Positions 17,038 through 24,663 of a stretch of 64,000 bases of DNA are shown piece by piece. The notes beneath the pieces are model-generated. The model ran no database searches, was not told where the DNA came from, and saw only the letters and a program-made list of their open reading frames with translations. A program made the position numbers and the translations under genes. The stretch is taken from NCBI RefSeq assembly GCF_003337235.1, contig NZ_QPJC01000001.1, positions 338,353-402,352 on the forward strand, read 5' to 3'. The DNA comes from Halopolyspora algeriensis (GTDB lineage Bacteria; Actinomycetota; Actinomycetes; Mycobacteriales; Pseudonocardiaceae). The number at the start of each line of letters is the position of its first letter. Positions within the stretch are counted from its first letter, which is position 1.

Positions 17038-17336
17038 GGCAACCTCGGTGGACTGCGTGATCCCTCGAACCCCGACGCGATCTCCGACATGCTCGTGGCA
17101 TCGAGGGCTTCCCGTGGACGACCTCGCACGTGTTCCGCAGGGCGGCGGCCACGATCCTGGATGAGGCGGGGCTCTCCGCGCGGATGGTTGCCGATCAGCT
17201 CGGGCACTTGCGACCTTCGCTGCCCCAGGACGTGTACACGGGTCGGAAGGCAATCGATCGGGATACGGCTGAGGCCCTGGACACCGCTTTCGATACAGAG
17301 TCAGCGTCGAATCATGAGGATAAAACAGGACGGTGA
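17038..17336 (+). pseudogene. Tyrosine recombinase (integrase) C-terminal fragment with a frameshift
   Basis: The last ~95 residues of a phage/AICE-type integrase remain. GNLGGLRDPSN (17038-17070) is in one frame; from about 17080 homology continues in another frame with GFPWTTSHVFRRAAATILDE, then GLSARMVADQLGHLRPSLPQ and DVYTGRKA. The catalytic box II (H-x-x-R in SHVFRR), the third-box LGH and the nucleophile Tyr in DVYTG are all recognisable, so the enzyme class is firm. The catalytic N-terminal Arg box and DNA-binding domain are missing and the frame is broken, so it is inactive. It points toward a tRNA-like sequence, as integrase genes do at their attachment sites. Confidence 0.8.
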
Positions 17337-17426
17337 TCTCGCCCTGATCGATCGCCGATCCCGTGTACTGGTGATTTGATGGGCCACCGGGGGATCGAAC
17401 CCCGAACCTGTGAATCAATGATCCAC
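17292..17426. repeat. Direct repeat, left copy (integrase tail plus tRNA-like end)
   Basis: This about 135-base segment resembles 19349-19482: both start GATACAGAGTCAGCG, continue CGAATCATG, GGATAAA and GATCT, and end with the tRNA-Lys 3' portion. The first part encodes the integrase tail (AFDTESA-NH-DK in both copies). Divergence of roughly one base in five or six indicates an old duplication. Confidence 0.75.
17381..17426 (-). other. Degenerate attachment site: partial copy of tRNA-Lys 3' end
   Basis: These 46 bases match the 3' half of the tRNA-Lys gene (19437-19482) at 39 positions, with an unbroken 22-base identity around the T-arm. The anticodon bases have changed and the 5' half is absent, so it is not a functional tRNA. 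It is the expected footprint of integration into the tRNA 3' end. Confidence 0.75.
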
Positions 17427-17661
17427 AGTTGCTGTCGTCTGTCGGACGGCTCCTCTGGTTGCCGCGCGTCGGCAGGAAGCACTTTCGATAGTGCCTACTG
17501 AGGATGGTTGTCTACGGACGTCTGCCATCGTTTCGTACACATGAAGTGCACTCGTGGCCTTGGTCCTCTCCCCACCAGAGCGGGGCCTGTGTCCTCATCC
17601 CGGTGAGCTGCCTGGGGTCTGGGGGCGGCGAGCGTTCCAGGAAGCGGTAGCCTTGCAAGCT

Positions 17662-18387
17662 ATGGCGCCGGAAGAGCTGCCCTCCAAGAATCAGCTAAAG
17701 AAAGCTGGGGATCGTTTCCGGAAGCGTGTCACTGGCGCTCTTGATCTCGACGGTCAGCAAGCTGCCGACGACGCGGCACTCATAAAACGGTGGCGTTCCG
17801 CTCATTCTGCGGCACTGGTGAAGACCCGTATTGGCCTTGGACAGATCGTGATGCGCATCCAAGGCCTGGATTCCCAGGCTGGCTTGGTTACTCAGAGGCT
17901 GAAACGGTTCGACAGTATTGTGGCGAAGCTAGTTCGAGATAAGCCGAGGCTCGGCGAGGTCGAGGACATTGCTGGCTGTCGAGCCGTTCTGCCGGACCTC
18001 GCCACAGTACGAGACGCAAGTCAGCAACTGGCTAACGCGCGGCTCCTCAACATCGTCAACACGAGAGACTACAATGAGGACCCGCACCCTGGTGGCTACC
18101 GTGCGTTACATCACTGGTGTCGTCGCGATGAGTTCAAGATCGAGGTCCAGCTACGCACCGAGCGGCAGCAGCAGTGGGCTGAGCTGGTCGAAGAGTGGGA
18201 TGAAGCCCTCGGGATTGATCTTAAACACGAAATGGCACCTGTCGAGGTGTTGACATACTTTCGTGAGCTTGCTAACTATTACAGTCTGCTCGACACTGGT
18301 ATGGCACACTCGTCGATAGATGGGGCTGCCTTGCAAGAAGCAACAACAGCCCTACGGACGTGGGCTCAGCGGGAGGTGCGTGCATGA
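17662..18387 (+). CDS. Stand-alone RelA/SpoT-domain synthetase (toxSAS/CapRel-like small alarmone synthetase)
   Basis: A 241-residue single-domain (p)ppGpp-synthetase-fold protein. It has no hydrolase, TGS or ACT domain. RLKRFDSIVAKL (79-90) is the ATP-binding Lys/Arg/Ser motif, EDIAGCRAVL (101-110) the conserved Asp-containing strand, GYRALH (145-150) the G-loop with the guanine-stacking Tyr, and EVQLRT (161-166) the catalytic Glu strand. The N-terminal start SKNQLKKAGDRFRKR closely matches mobile-element RelA-like proteins, which include tRNA-pyrophosphorylating toxins and phage-defence proteins as well as ppGpp makers. All catalytic landmarks are present. ATG 17662 has no strong ribosome site; GTG 17554 is an alternative. 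The gene overlaps its partner by ATGA and has lower GC than its surroundings, a sign of transfer. Confidence 0.85.
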   Translation: MAPEELPSKNQLKKAGDRFRKRVTGALDLDGQQAADDAALIKRWRSAHSAALVKTRIGLGQIVMRIQGLDSQAGLVTQRLKRFDSIVAKLVRDKPRLGEVEDIAGCRAVLPDLATVRDASQQLANARLLNIVNTRDYNEDPHPGGYRALHHWCRRDEFKIEVQLRTERQQQWAELVEEWDEALGIDLKHEMAPVEVLTYFRELANYYSLLDTGMAHSSIDGAALQEATTALRTWAQREVRA

Positions 18388-18674
18388 CACGGAACGACAC
18401 CTGGTTCTTGCTGGTCCAGTACCGACACAAGGGAACGACTCAAGTCTACGAGTACGACGACCCTGGTCTTGCAGCTGATGCGTACAGTGAGACAGAGAAG
18501 AAGTTCCGTCGAGACTTGGGCGGCTCAGATCCCGAAGTGGATGTCCTCCTTGTTGGCGCCGAAAGTCTCAATGTGGTGAAGGAGCGTTACCCGAGCTACT
18601 TCATCAAAGCTAAGTCGAGGTCTGACAAGCTCAACCGGCTTCTTGCTGCTCTGCCCGTTGCCCCTGTCGGCTAG
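18384..18674 (+). CDS. 96-residue partner of the RelA-like protein (candidate antitoxin or modulator)
   Basis: I do not recognise a family. The product is soluble and basic at its C-terminus, beginning TWFLLVQYRHKGTTQVYEYDD, a likely beta-hairpin, then a long amphipathic helix (AADAYSETEKKFRRDL), another strand (DVLLVGAESLNVVKERY) and a Lys/Arg-rich tail. The ATG overlaps the upstream stop (ATGA) with GGGAGG 8 bases before it, so translation is coupled to the synthetase. Coupling to a RelA-like gene on a mobile-element scar fits a toxin-antitoxin or defence pair, with this as neutraliser, but that role is inference. Confidence 0.7.
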   Translation: MTRNDTWFLLVQYRHKGTTQVYEYDDPGLAADAYSETEKKFRRDLGGSDPEVDVLLVGAESLNVVKERYPSYFIKAKSRSDKLNRLLAALPVAPVG

Positions 18675-18892
18675 TTCTTACTTTGAGTGGGCGCCCCCAG
18701 GGGTCGCCTGCCTTCCCCTTGGCGTTCGGTGATGCCGACCGCCCTCCACTTCGCGTCCAGCCGTCGGCGCCGTGGCCGGCGCCAACCGCACGCCCGGCGC
18801 CGGCTTGGCCGGACTTGCATACAGCAGGCAGGCGGCCCCGGAGGTGCCGCCCTCGAACGAAGAAAAGGAACTCTGCACACACGCACTCTGGC

Positions 18893-19324
18893 TCAGGTGT
18901 ATGCGGTAAGGCGGACTCCGTCGTGTTCGCGCGTTGCCGGGGTGTCCTGGTAGGCGTCAGTGACGCGCACGGCGTAGGCCTCGTCCATCAGAGGAAGCGC
19001 CTCGGACAGCCCGAACCACTCCACCCGTGCGGCCTCGTCGGTGGGACGGATGGTTCCGTCGACGGCTCGGCAGCGGAACACCAGAACCACCACTCCGCGG
19101 ATCATGTTCTTGTACACACCGGTGAGCTGCTCGACGTCGATGATCAGGCCGGTCTCCTCGTGCACCTCGCGGCAGACCCCCTCGGTGAAGCCTTCGCCGA
19201 GTTCGAGGACACCACCCGGCGGCTCCCAGCGGCCGTTGTCGCGACGCTGGATGAGCAACACGCGCTCGGCCTCGTCGAGGACGACACCAGCCACGCTGAC
19301 CGAATGCTTGGGTGTCTCCGGCAT
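18893..19324 (-). CDS. NUDIX hydrolase
   Basis: A 143-residue MutT/Nudix pyrophosphohydrolase. The Nudix box fits the consensus G-x5-E-x7-REUxEExGU exactly: Gly 38, Glu 44, then REVHEETGL at 52-60, so Mg2+ binding and catalysis should be intact. VAGVVLDEAERVLLIQRRDNGRWEPPGG before it is typical of nucleotide-substrate members. The start ATG 19324 has AAGGGGG upstream. It lies inside the two degenerate integration repeats with the RelA-like operon but on the other strand. Some Nudix enzymes degrade alarmones, which makes the neighbourhood suggestive, but house-cleaning of nucleotides is equally possible. Confidence 0.88.
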   Translation of the reverse strand: MPETPKHSVSVAGVVLDEAERVLLIQRRDNGRWEPPGGVLELGEGFTEGVCREVHEETGLIIDVEQLTGVYKNMIRGVVVLVFRCRAVDGTIRPTDEAARVEWFGLSEALPLMDEAYAVRVTDAYQDTPATREHDGVRLTAYT

Positions 19325-19348
19325 GGTGCCCCCTTGGAAGCTGCCTTT

Positions 19349-19482
19349 GATACAGAGTCAGCGCCGAATCATGGGGATAAACTGGGGTGGCGATCTTCGC
19401 CTGATCACCAATCATGGCGCTGACCTGGGGGATGGTGGGCCGCCGGGGGATCGAACCCCGAACCCGTGGATTAAAAGTCCAC
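19349..19482. repeat. Direct repeat, right copy, running into the tRNA-Lys gene
   Basis: This is the partner of 17292-17426. Its left half still encodes AFDTESAPNHGDK in frame, the tail of a lost integrase, and its right half is the genuine 3' end of tRNA-Lys. The order integrase tail then tRNA end is repeated, which suggests at least two successive integrations at the same site. Confidence 0.75.
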
Positions 19483-19508
19483 TGCTCTGCCGGTTGAGCT
19501 AACGGCCC
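19436..19508 (-). tRNA. tRNA-Lys (anticodon UUU)
   Basis: On the minus strand the 73 bases fold as a full cloverleaf: acceptor GGGCCGT pairing with GCGGCCC plus discriminator A, D-arm GCTC/GAGC, anticodon stem GTGGA/TCCAC around loop CTTTTAA (anticodon TTT), and T-arm CGGGG TTCGATC CCCCG. CCA is not encoded. Its 3' end served as an integration site (see the flanking repeats). Confidence 0.97.
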
Positions 19509-19519
19509 TCGGGTACAGG

Positions 19520-20470
19520 TTACAAGGGCCGCGTGATCGTGTGTTCCTCCGGGCTGGGTGAAACGGACGGGGCGGTGACCATCGTGCTGCGGGTGACACG
19601 TTCGTGCCAGCTCATCCCGGCGACCATGGCGACGACGAGCAGGAAGCCGGTCCACTGGGTGGCGGTCAGATCCTCACCGAGCACCCCGACACCGACGATC
19701 GCCGCCGTGGCCGGAAAGGACAGCTCGGCGAGCGTCGCGCGTGCCGCCGCAGTGGTCTGCAACCCGAGGTAGTACAAGCTCAGCGCGATCAGGCCGGGAA
19801 TCAGCGCGAGCAGCAGCAATCCGGGCAGGTTTCCCCACCCCACGGCAACCGGGTCGCCCTTGGCCAGCAGGATCACCGCAGCCGTGGGCAGACCGACGGA
19901 GAAGCGCAGCGTTGTGACTTCCATTGTGGACATGCGACGGCTGAGCATCCGCCCGAGCACGGTTCCGGCCGCCCACAGCACGGCGGCGCCCACCGCCAGC
20001 AGAGCCGGCTTCACCTGCGACACCCGGATGTCCAGCGGATCGGGGAAAGCCAGCATCCATGCACCGATCAGCGCGGGCACCGCAAAGGCGAAGTAGCGAC
20101 CACGGACCCGCTCGCCCAGCAGCACGAACGAGGCGAGCGCCGCGAAGATCGGTTGCAGTTTCTGCAGCACCAGCGGCGTGACCGGATCACCCGCCTGGAA
20201 AGCGGCGGTGAACAGCGCGGTCGCCAACGCGGAGGAACCACCCCCGATGACCAGCACCGCCACCCGCTCGCGCGCATCGCAGGCGGCGAATGCCCGCCAT
20301 GCCTTCACCAGGAACGGCGACAGCAACAACACGATGATCAGGTGCTCCCAGAACACCACGCTGCCCGCCGGAAGCGAGGTGGCCAACGGCATCCGCCACA
20401 GCGCGTCGGTGCCCCACATCGCGGTCGCCAGCGCCACCAACCACGTCCGGTCCCGTCCAGTCTCGGCCAC
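19520..20470 (-). CDS. EamA/DMT-family transporter
   Basis: A 316-residue membrane protein with ten predicted helices arranged as two EamA halves. PVTPLVLQKLQPIFAALASFVLLGERVRGRYF ends the first half, and AELSFPATAAIVGVGVLGEDLTATQWTGFLLV ends the second; both carry the P-x-x-x-x-x-L-x-E pattern of the drug/metabolite transporter superfamily. It likely exports a small metabolite or amino acid. The start is GTG 20470 with a weak ribosome site; no better in-frame start precedes it. The substrate is unknown. Confidence 0.87.
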   Translation of the reverse strand: MAETGRDRTWLVALATAMWGTDALWRMPLATSLPAGSVVFWEHLIIVLLLSPFLVKAWRAFAACDARERVAVLVIGGGSSALATALFTAAFQAGDPVTPLVLQKLQPIFAALASFVLLGERVRGRYFAFAVPALIGAWMLAFPDPLDIRVSQVKPALLAVGAAVLWAAGTVLGRMLSRRMSTMEVTTLRFSVGLPTAAVILLAKGDPVAVGWGNLPGLLLLALIPGLIALSLYYLGLQTTAAARATLAELSFPATAAIVGVGVLGEDLTATQWTGFLLVVAMVAGMSWHERVTRSTMVTAPSVSPSPEEHTITRPL

Positions 20471-20651
20471 GCGGCCAACCTATCGCCGTCGAATGCCGAT
20501 TCCGAATCGCGTCCACATACCGGATCGCCACACGCGTTGCCGCGACGCACTGCGACCTCCCGGCAGGACGCCACGCCGCGACGCGACAAGATCCCACCTC
20601 ATCCGGTGACAGCGGATGCAGAGCTCGCCCGGTTTGGGTAGATCTTGCGCC

Positions 20652-21239
20652 ATGCCTCGAATCTCGACTGCCGCGATCGCCGCCACCTTCGCCGCGATGA
20701 CCGTGACCGCTCCCGCCGTCTCCGCCGCTCCCGGCGTTTCCGCACAGGCGGGCGACCACGTGCCCCGGATCTCGGCGGGCACGTTCGGCGCGTACAGCGA
20801 GGATGCCGTCGCCGTCACCTACGACACCGATCAAGTGCCCGCCGGCGCGAAGGCGCGCGTCGTGTCGACCCCGATACCCGGTGGCCACACCAGTGTCATC
20901 ATGGCGCTGCGCGGCCTGCAGCCGAACAGCAGCTACGGCGCTCACGTGCACACCCGGCCGTGCGGCCCGACCGGCTCGGACGCGGGACCGCACTTCCAGC
21001 AGGTCGAAGCACCGGAAGGCGTCTCGGGTGATCCCGACTACGCCAACCCGGACAACGAGGTGTGGCTGGACTTCCGCACCGACTCCGACGGCGAGGCCGT
21101 CAGCGCCGCCTTCGGCGACTGGCAACTCCGGGAGCGGGAAGCGAACTCGATCGTGATCCACGAGAACCTCACCAAGACCGCCCCCGGCGTCGCGGGCGAG
21201 GCCGGTCCACGTCTGGCCTGCATCAACGTCCGGTTCTGA
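20652..21239 (+). CDS. Exported Cu-only superoxide dismutase-like protein
   Basis: A 195-residue secreted protein with a cleavable signal peptide (MPRISTAAIAATFAAMTVTA, then AVSAA as a likely cleavage site). The copper ligands of Cu/Zn SOD are all present: His 98 and His 100 in GAHVHT, His 114 in GPHFQ, and His 170 in SIVIHENLT. The disulfide pair Cys 104/Cys 190 and the active-site Arg 187 (GPRLAC) are also in place. The loop that normally carries the two further zinc His and Asp is replaced by DPDYANPDNEVW, so zinc binding should be lost. It probably detoxifies superoxide outside the membrane, or acts as a copper-binding homologue. ATG 20652 gives the full signal peptide. Confidence 0.8.
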   Translation: MPRISTAAIAATFAAMTVTAPAVSAAPGVSAQAGDHVPRISAGTFGAYSEDAVAVTYDTDQVPAGAKARVVSTPIPGGHTSVIMALRGLQPNSSYGAHVHTRPCGPTGSDAGPHFQQVEAPEGVSGDPDYANPDNEVWLDFRTDSDGEAVSAAFGDWQLREREANSIVIHENLTKTAPGVAGEAGPRLACINVRF

Positions 21240-21299
21240 CGCCCTCCCGCTGCCACGGCTCTCGACAGCCGCCCCGATCCGCAGTCCCACGCCGAGGAT

Positions 21300-21340
21300 G
21301 CTCAGCAGGAGAACCCACACGATCGGCCATCCTGCTGAGC
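21300..21340 (+). terminator. Hairpin terminator after the SOD-like gene
   Basis: GCTCAGCAGGA and TCCTGCTGAGC form a perfect 11-bp stem around a 19-base loop, about 60 bases after the stop codon. Confidence 0.65.
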
Positions 21341-21419
21341 CATTCGGCCCGCCACCCTCCGCGCTCCCCGAAAAGCCAGGTCATCGACAGCCACCTACCC
21401 GAATCGGGGACAATGGGCG

Positions 21420-22589
21420 ATGATGACCGCGACCATGCCTGCCTCTGCGGAGACCGCCCCGGCTCCCGCGAACGCCCTGCGGATCGGCCGGTACGAGATC
21501 GATCCCCCGGTGGTGCTGGCCCCGATGGCCGGGATCACCAACGTGGCGTTCCGCCGCCTGTGCCGGGAGTACGGCGCCGGCCTCTACGTCTGCGAGATGA
21601 TCACCACGCGGGCGCTGGTGGAGCGGGACCCGAACACGCTGCAGATGATCACCTTCGACACCGACGAGCGCCCACGTTCCATGCAGCTCTACGGGGTCGA
21701 CCCGGCCACCATGCGCGACGCCGTGCGGATGATCGTCGACGAGGATCTCGCCGACCACATCGACATGAACTTCGGTTGCCCTGTGCCGAAGGTCACTCGC
21801 AAGGGTGGTGGTTCCGCGCTGCCCTACAAGCGGCGGCTTTTCGGTGACATCGTCGAGGCGGCGGTGCGGGCGGCCGAACCGGCGGGGATACCGGTCACGG
21901 TCAAGTTCCGCATCGGTATCGACGACGAGCACATCACACACCTCGACGCGGGCCGCATCGCCGAGGACCGGGGCGCGGCCGCAGTGGCACTGCACGGACG
22001 CACGGCGGCGCAGCGCTACTCGGGCCAGGCCGACTGGACGGCCATCTCCCGGCTCAAGGAGACGGTGCGCAGCATCCCGGTCCTGGGCAACGGTGACATC
22101 TTCAGCGCCGACGACGCGTTGCGCATGGTCGCCGAGACCGGCTGTGACGGTGTTGTCGTCGGCCGCGGCTGCCTGGGACGGCCGTGGTTGTTCCGCGACC
22201 TGCAGGCCGCCTTCGCCGGAAAGCCCGTTCCCGAAGGGCCGAACCTCGGCGAGATCACGCGGGTGATGCGGCGCCACGCCGAACTGCTCGCCGACCACAT
22301 GGGTGAACAGAAAGGCCTCCGGGATTTGCGCAAGCACATGGCGCAGTACCTGCGGGGCTTCCCGATCGGTTCGGACCTGCGGCACCGTTTCGGGCTGGTG
22401 TCCGGGCTCGCCGAACTCGACGACCTGCTGGGCCGGCTCGACCCCGATGTGCCGTTCCCGAGCGACGCGGAAGGGCCACGCGGACGCCAGGGTTCACCCG
22501 GAAAGGTGGTCCTGCCCGAGGGTTGGCTGGACGACCCGGAAGACGCGAGCGTTCCGGTCGGCGCCGAACTCGATCACAACGGCGGCTGA
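21420..22589 (+). CDS. dusB: tRNA-dihydrouridine synthase
   Basis: A 389-residue FMN enzyme that reduces uridines in the D-loop of tRNA with NADPH. PPVVLAPMAGITNVAFRRLCREYGAG opens the TIM barrel; IDMNFGCPVPKVTRKGGGSAL holds the catalytic Cys loop (G-C-P), VTVKFRIGIDD and ALHGRTAAQRYSG the conserved FMN and substrate residues, and VLGNGDIFSADDALRM with VVVGRGCLGRPWLF the phosphate-binding end. The C-terminal helical domain follows and is extended by about 30 unconserved residues. Start ATG 21420 or the adjacent ATG 21423. It is followed after 11 bases by the lipoprotein gene and is probably cotranscribed. Confidence 0.93.
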   Translation: MMTATMPASAETAPAPANALRIGRYEIDPPVVLAPMAGITNVAFRRLCREYGAGLYVCEMITTRALVERDPNTLQMITFDTDERPRSMQLYGVDPATMRDAVRMIVDEDLADHIDMNFGCPVPKVTRKGGGSALPYKRRLFGDIVEAAVRAAEPAGIPVTVKFRIGIDDEHITHLDAGRIAEDRGAAAVALHGRTAAQRYSGQADWTAISRLKETVRSIPVLGNGDIFSADDALRMVAETGCDGVVVGRGCLGRPWLFRDLQAAFAGKPVPEGPNLGEITRVMRRHAELLADHMGEQKGLRDLRKHMAQYLRGFPIGSDLRHRFGLVSGLAELDDLLGRLDPDVPFPSDAEGPRGRQGSPGKVVLPEGWLDDPEDASVPVGAELDHNGG

Positions 22590-22600
22590 AGCCGCATCAC

Positions 22601-23065
22601 ATGGCCTCCGCCCCGCAGCGCCGCCGTCCACGGCTCCCGATCCGGGCGGTATTCGGCTGGCTGGCACTCCTCGTCACCTCCACGGGCTGCTCATCCACTG
22701 CGGAACCACCACCGGACGCCGGTGAGCGTGCACTCGCGCGGCAGTATTTCCGGGACAACAACGCGGCGGCCCGCAAAGGTCCTCGGGTCCAGCAGGAGTT
22801 CCTACGGCGCACGCAGCACCCGGACTTCGGTGGGCAAACCTGTGAACTCGGGGCCACGACGGTCGAACTCGACCCGGCCATGTCCACATTGCGCCCGGAC
22901 CCCGGATTCTCACTCGATGGTGTCTCACCACGTGGCCGTTCGTGGGTGGTGGCCGTGGAAGTTACTGTCCGCCGCCACGGCGTGGTGATCGGCAATCAGA
23001 TCGGCTCGCAGCACATCGTGTTCCTGAACCGACGGGCCCACGGCTTCGCTCCCTGTCCCACTTGA
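22601..23065 (+). CDS. Putative lipoprotein of unknown function
   Basis: A 154-residue exported protein. A basic N-terminus (RRRPRLPIR) is followed by a hydrophobic stretch and VTSTGCSS, a loose lipobox, so the mature chain may be lipid-anchored at Cys 30. The rest has GQTCELGATTVELDPAMSTLRPD and WVVAVEVTVRRHGVVIG, a beta-rich pattern with two more Cys (in QTCEL and near the end FAPCPT). I do not recognise a family. It starts 11 bases after dusB, so it is probably cotranscribed with it. Confidence 0.65.
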   Translation: MASAPQRRRPRLPIRAVFGWLALLVTSTGCSSTAEPPPDAGERALARQYFRDNNAAARKGPRVQQEFLRRTQHPDFGGQTCELGATTVELDPAMSTLRPDPGFSLDGVSPRGRSWVVAVEVTVRRHGVVIGNQIGSQHIVFLNRRAHGFAPCPT

Positions 23066-23428
23066 GACCGGTCACCGGGCCACCCGATCCGGGTGCGTTC
23101 GGCTACATTGCGTCCTTGCCGATACGTCGGCGCTTTCCTTCGCGTTTGCTCCATCAATGTAGCGAAACACACACTTTGTACTCGTCCGTGCGGGTGGGAA
23201 CGCAGCATTTCGCTTCCGCACAGACCCGCCGTCCCGGTAAACAACCATGCAGTTTCGGCAAGTGCGATTCGCAAGGCTCGCAGCATCACCGCATGGCCAC
23301 GGACCGCGACGGACAAACCGGGAGCGAGAAGTCAGGTCAACCGGTTGAGCGAATTCGAGTGCATCCGAGTACAAGTCGCTCAAGCGATCCGTCTCATCCG
23401 ACGACACCACGGACGGGAGGTGAGTGCG
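23066..23428. other. Gap of about 360 bases with no gene seen
   Basis: The stretch is less GC-rich in places (TTGTACTCG, AATGTAGCGAAACACAC), so it probably holds promoters for the GGDEF gene. No conserved frame or RNA was recognised. Confidence 0.5.
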
Positions 23429-24409
23429 ATGAACGGATTGCGCAACGAGGCCACCGATCCCGAACCACGGCGTGCAGATGCCGCAGGGGCGCGTTGCACG
23501 GCCCTCGCTCCGCCTTCCGGCTCCGCGACGGCACCGATGCCGCGCGCGGCGAATCCGGCCGAACACAGCTCCAGCGATCCACCACCTTCGACGGGTACGG
23601 ACGAGCCGGACCCCGATCCGCGGGAGGACGGCGAACCGGGCGACGACACGTCGGGCGAAGCCGGTCTGATCGAACTGCACGAGACGACCGCGGAACTACT
23701 GGCCTCACGTGGCCAGTGGCAGCAGGCTTATCGGCATCTGCGCTCGGCGCTGGACATCAGATCGACACACGAGAGACCGCAGATTCCCGAGCAACTGCGT
23801 CACGAGGTCGACCGGCTCCGCAGGGAGCACGCCCACGCTCGTGAACAGAGCCTGCGCGACAGTCTCACCGCGAGCTACAACCGGCGCTACCTCGACGAAC
23901 GCCTGACGGAACTGCTCGCCCACAGCACGGGCGGCGGACTCGGGGTCGCGCTGGTGGACCTGGACTGGTTCAAAAGTGTCAACGACACCCACGGCCATGT
24001 CCTCGGCGATCGAGTGCTGCAGCGGGTCGTCGAGCTGCTGCAGGAGGCGCTGCCCTCGGACGGGTTCTGCGCACGCTACGGAGGTGAGGAGTTCACGCTC
24101 GTCCTGCCCGACATCGACACGGCCAACGCCGTGGCGATCTGCGAATCCGCCCGCGCCCGCATCGAACGCTTCCCGTGGTCGCGAATGGCTCCGGGCCTGC
24201 GCGTGACGGTCAGCATCGGCCTGAGCCACGAGGGCAGGCCCCACGCCCCGGGGGCGACGGCCGAGCAGCAGATCCTCAACGCGGACGTGCTGCTGTACAC
24301 GGCGAAACAGTCGGGACGCAACACCGTGGTCTATCGTTCGGCCGGGGAAAGCCGGTCGGCCGGGTACGCAACGGGCTCGGAGACACTCGGAGCCGCTCGC
24401 GGATGGTGA
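23429..24409 (+). CDS. GGDEF (GGEEF) diguanylate cyclase
   Basis: A 326-residue soluble protein. Residues 1-80 are Pro/Ser/Asp-rich and probably disordered; residues about 80-130 form helices (LIELHETTAELLASRGQWQQAYRHLRSALDI) like a TPR pair; and the C-terminal 180 residues are a GGDEF domain with DSLTASYNRRYLDERL, LVDLDWFKSVNDTHGH and RYGGEEF at about residue 218. The GGEEF form is fully competent in known cyclases. The N-terminal layout (short TPR plus coiled helix LRHEVDRLRREHAHAREQ) suggests dimerisation. Start ATG 23429 is supported by GGGAGG. It is one of three cyclases in the window. Confidence 0.9.
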   Translation: MNGLRNEATDPEPRRADAAGARCTALAPPSGSATAPMPRAANPAEHSSSDPPPSTGTDEPDPDPREDGEPGDDTSGEAGLIELHETTAELLASRGQWQQAYRHLRSALDIRSTHERPQIPEQLRHEVDRLRREHAHAREQSLRDSLTASYNRRYLDERLTELLAHSTGGGLGVALVDLDWFKSVNDTHGHVLGDRVLQRVVELLQEALPSDGFCARYGGEEFTLVLPDIDTANAVAICESARARIERFPWSRMAPGLRVTVSIGLSHEGRPHAPGATAEQQILNADVLLYTAKQSGRNTVVYRSAGESRSAGYATGSETLGAARGW

Positions 24410-24663
24410 CGTAACACACGGGGATCCCGGCGTGTCGGCACGGCAGCCAGTGACAGCCAACGGCCGGCCGGGTAACACATGCAGGCGAGTCGGGCGATAG
24501 ACATCGGGAGCCTCGTGTACCGATTGTGAAGAAATCGCCCACACTGTCGTCAGTTCGAGCGACCAGTCGTACTATCGCGGCAGAGTGGGCGAGACATGCG
24601 GGGGGTGGGGCATCGCCAACGTTCGAGTAAGCGCATCGACGTCGAGGGATGGGAGGGACACGG

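Noticed and set aside
17381-17426. A second tRNA-Lys gene
   Set aside because: Only the 3' half is present, the anticodon stem-loop is mutated and no acceptor or D-arm 5' half follows.
20187-21320. Minus-strand 377-codon frame starting with a hydrophobic stretch (VLLLSILGVGL)
   Set aside because: The hydrophobic start is within the terminator hairpin and the rest is antisense to the SOD-like and EamA genes without conserved features.
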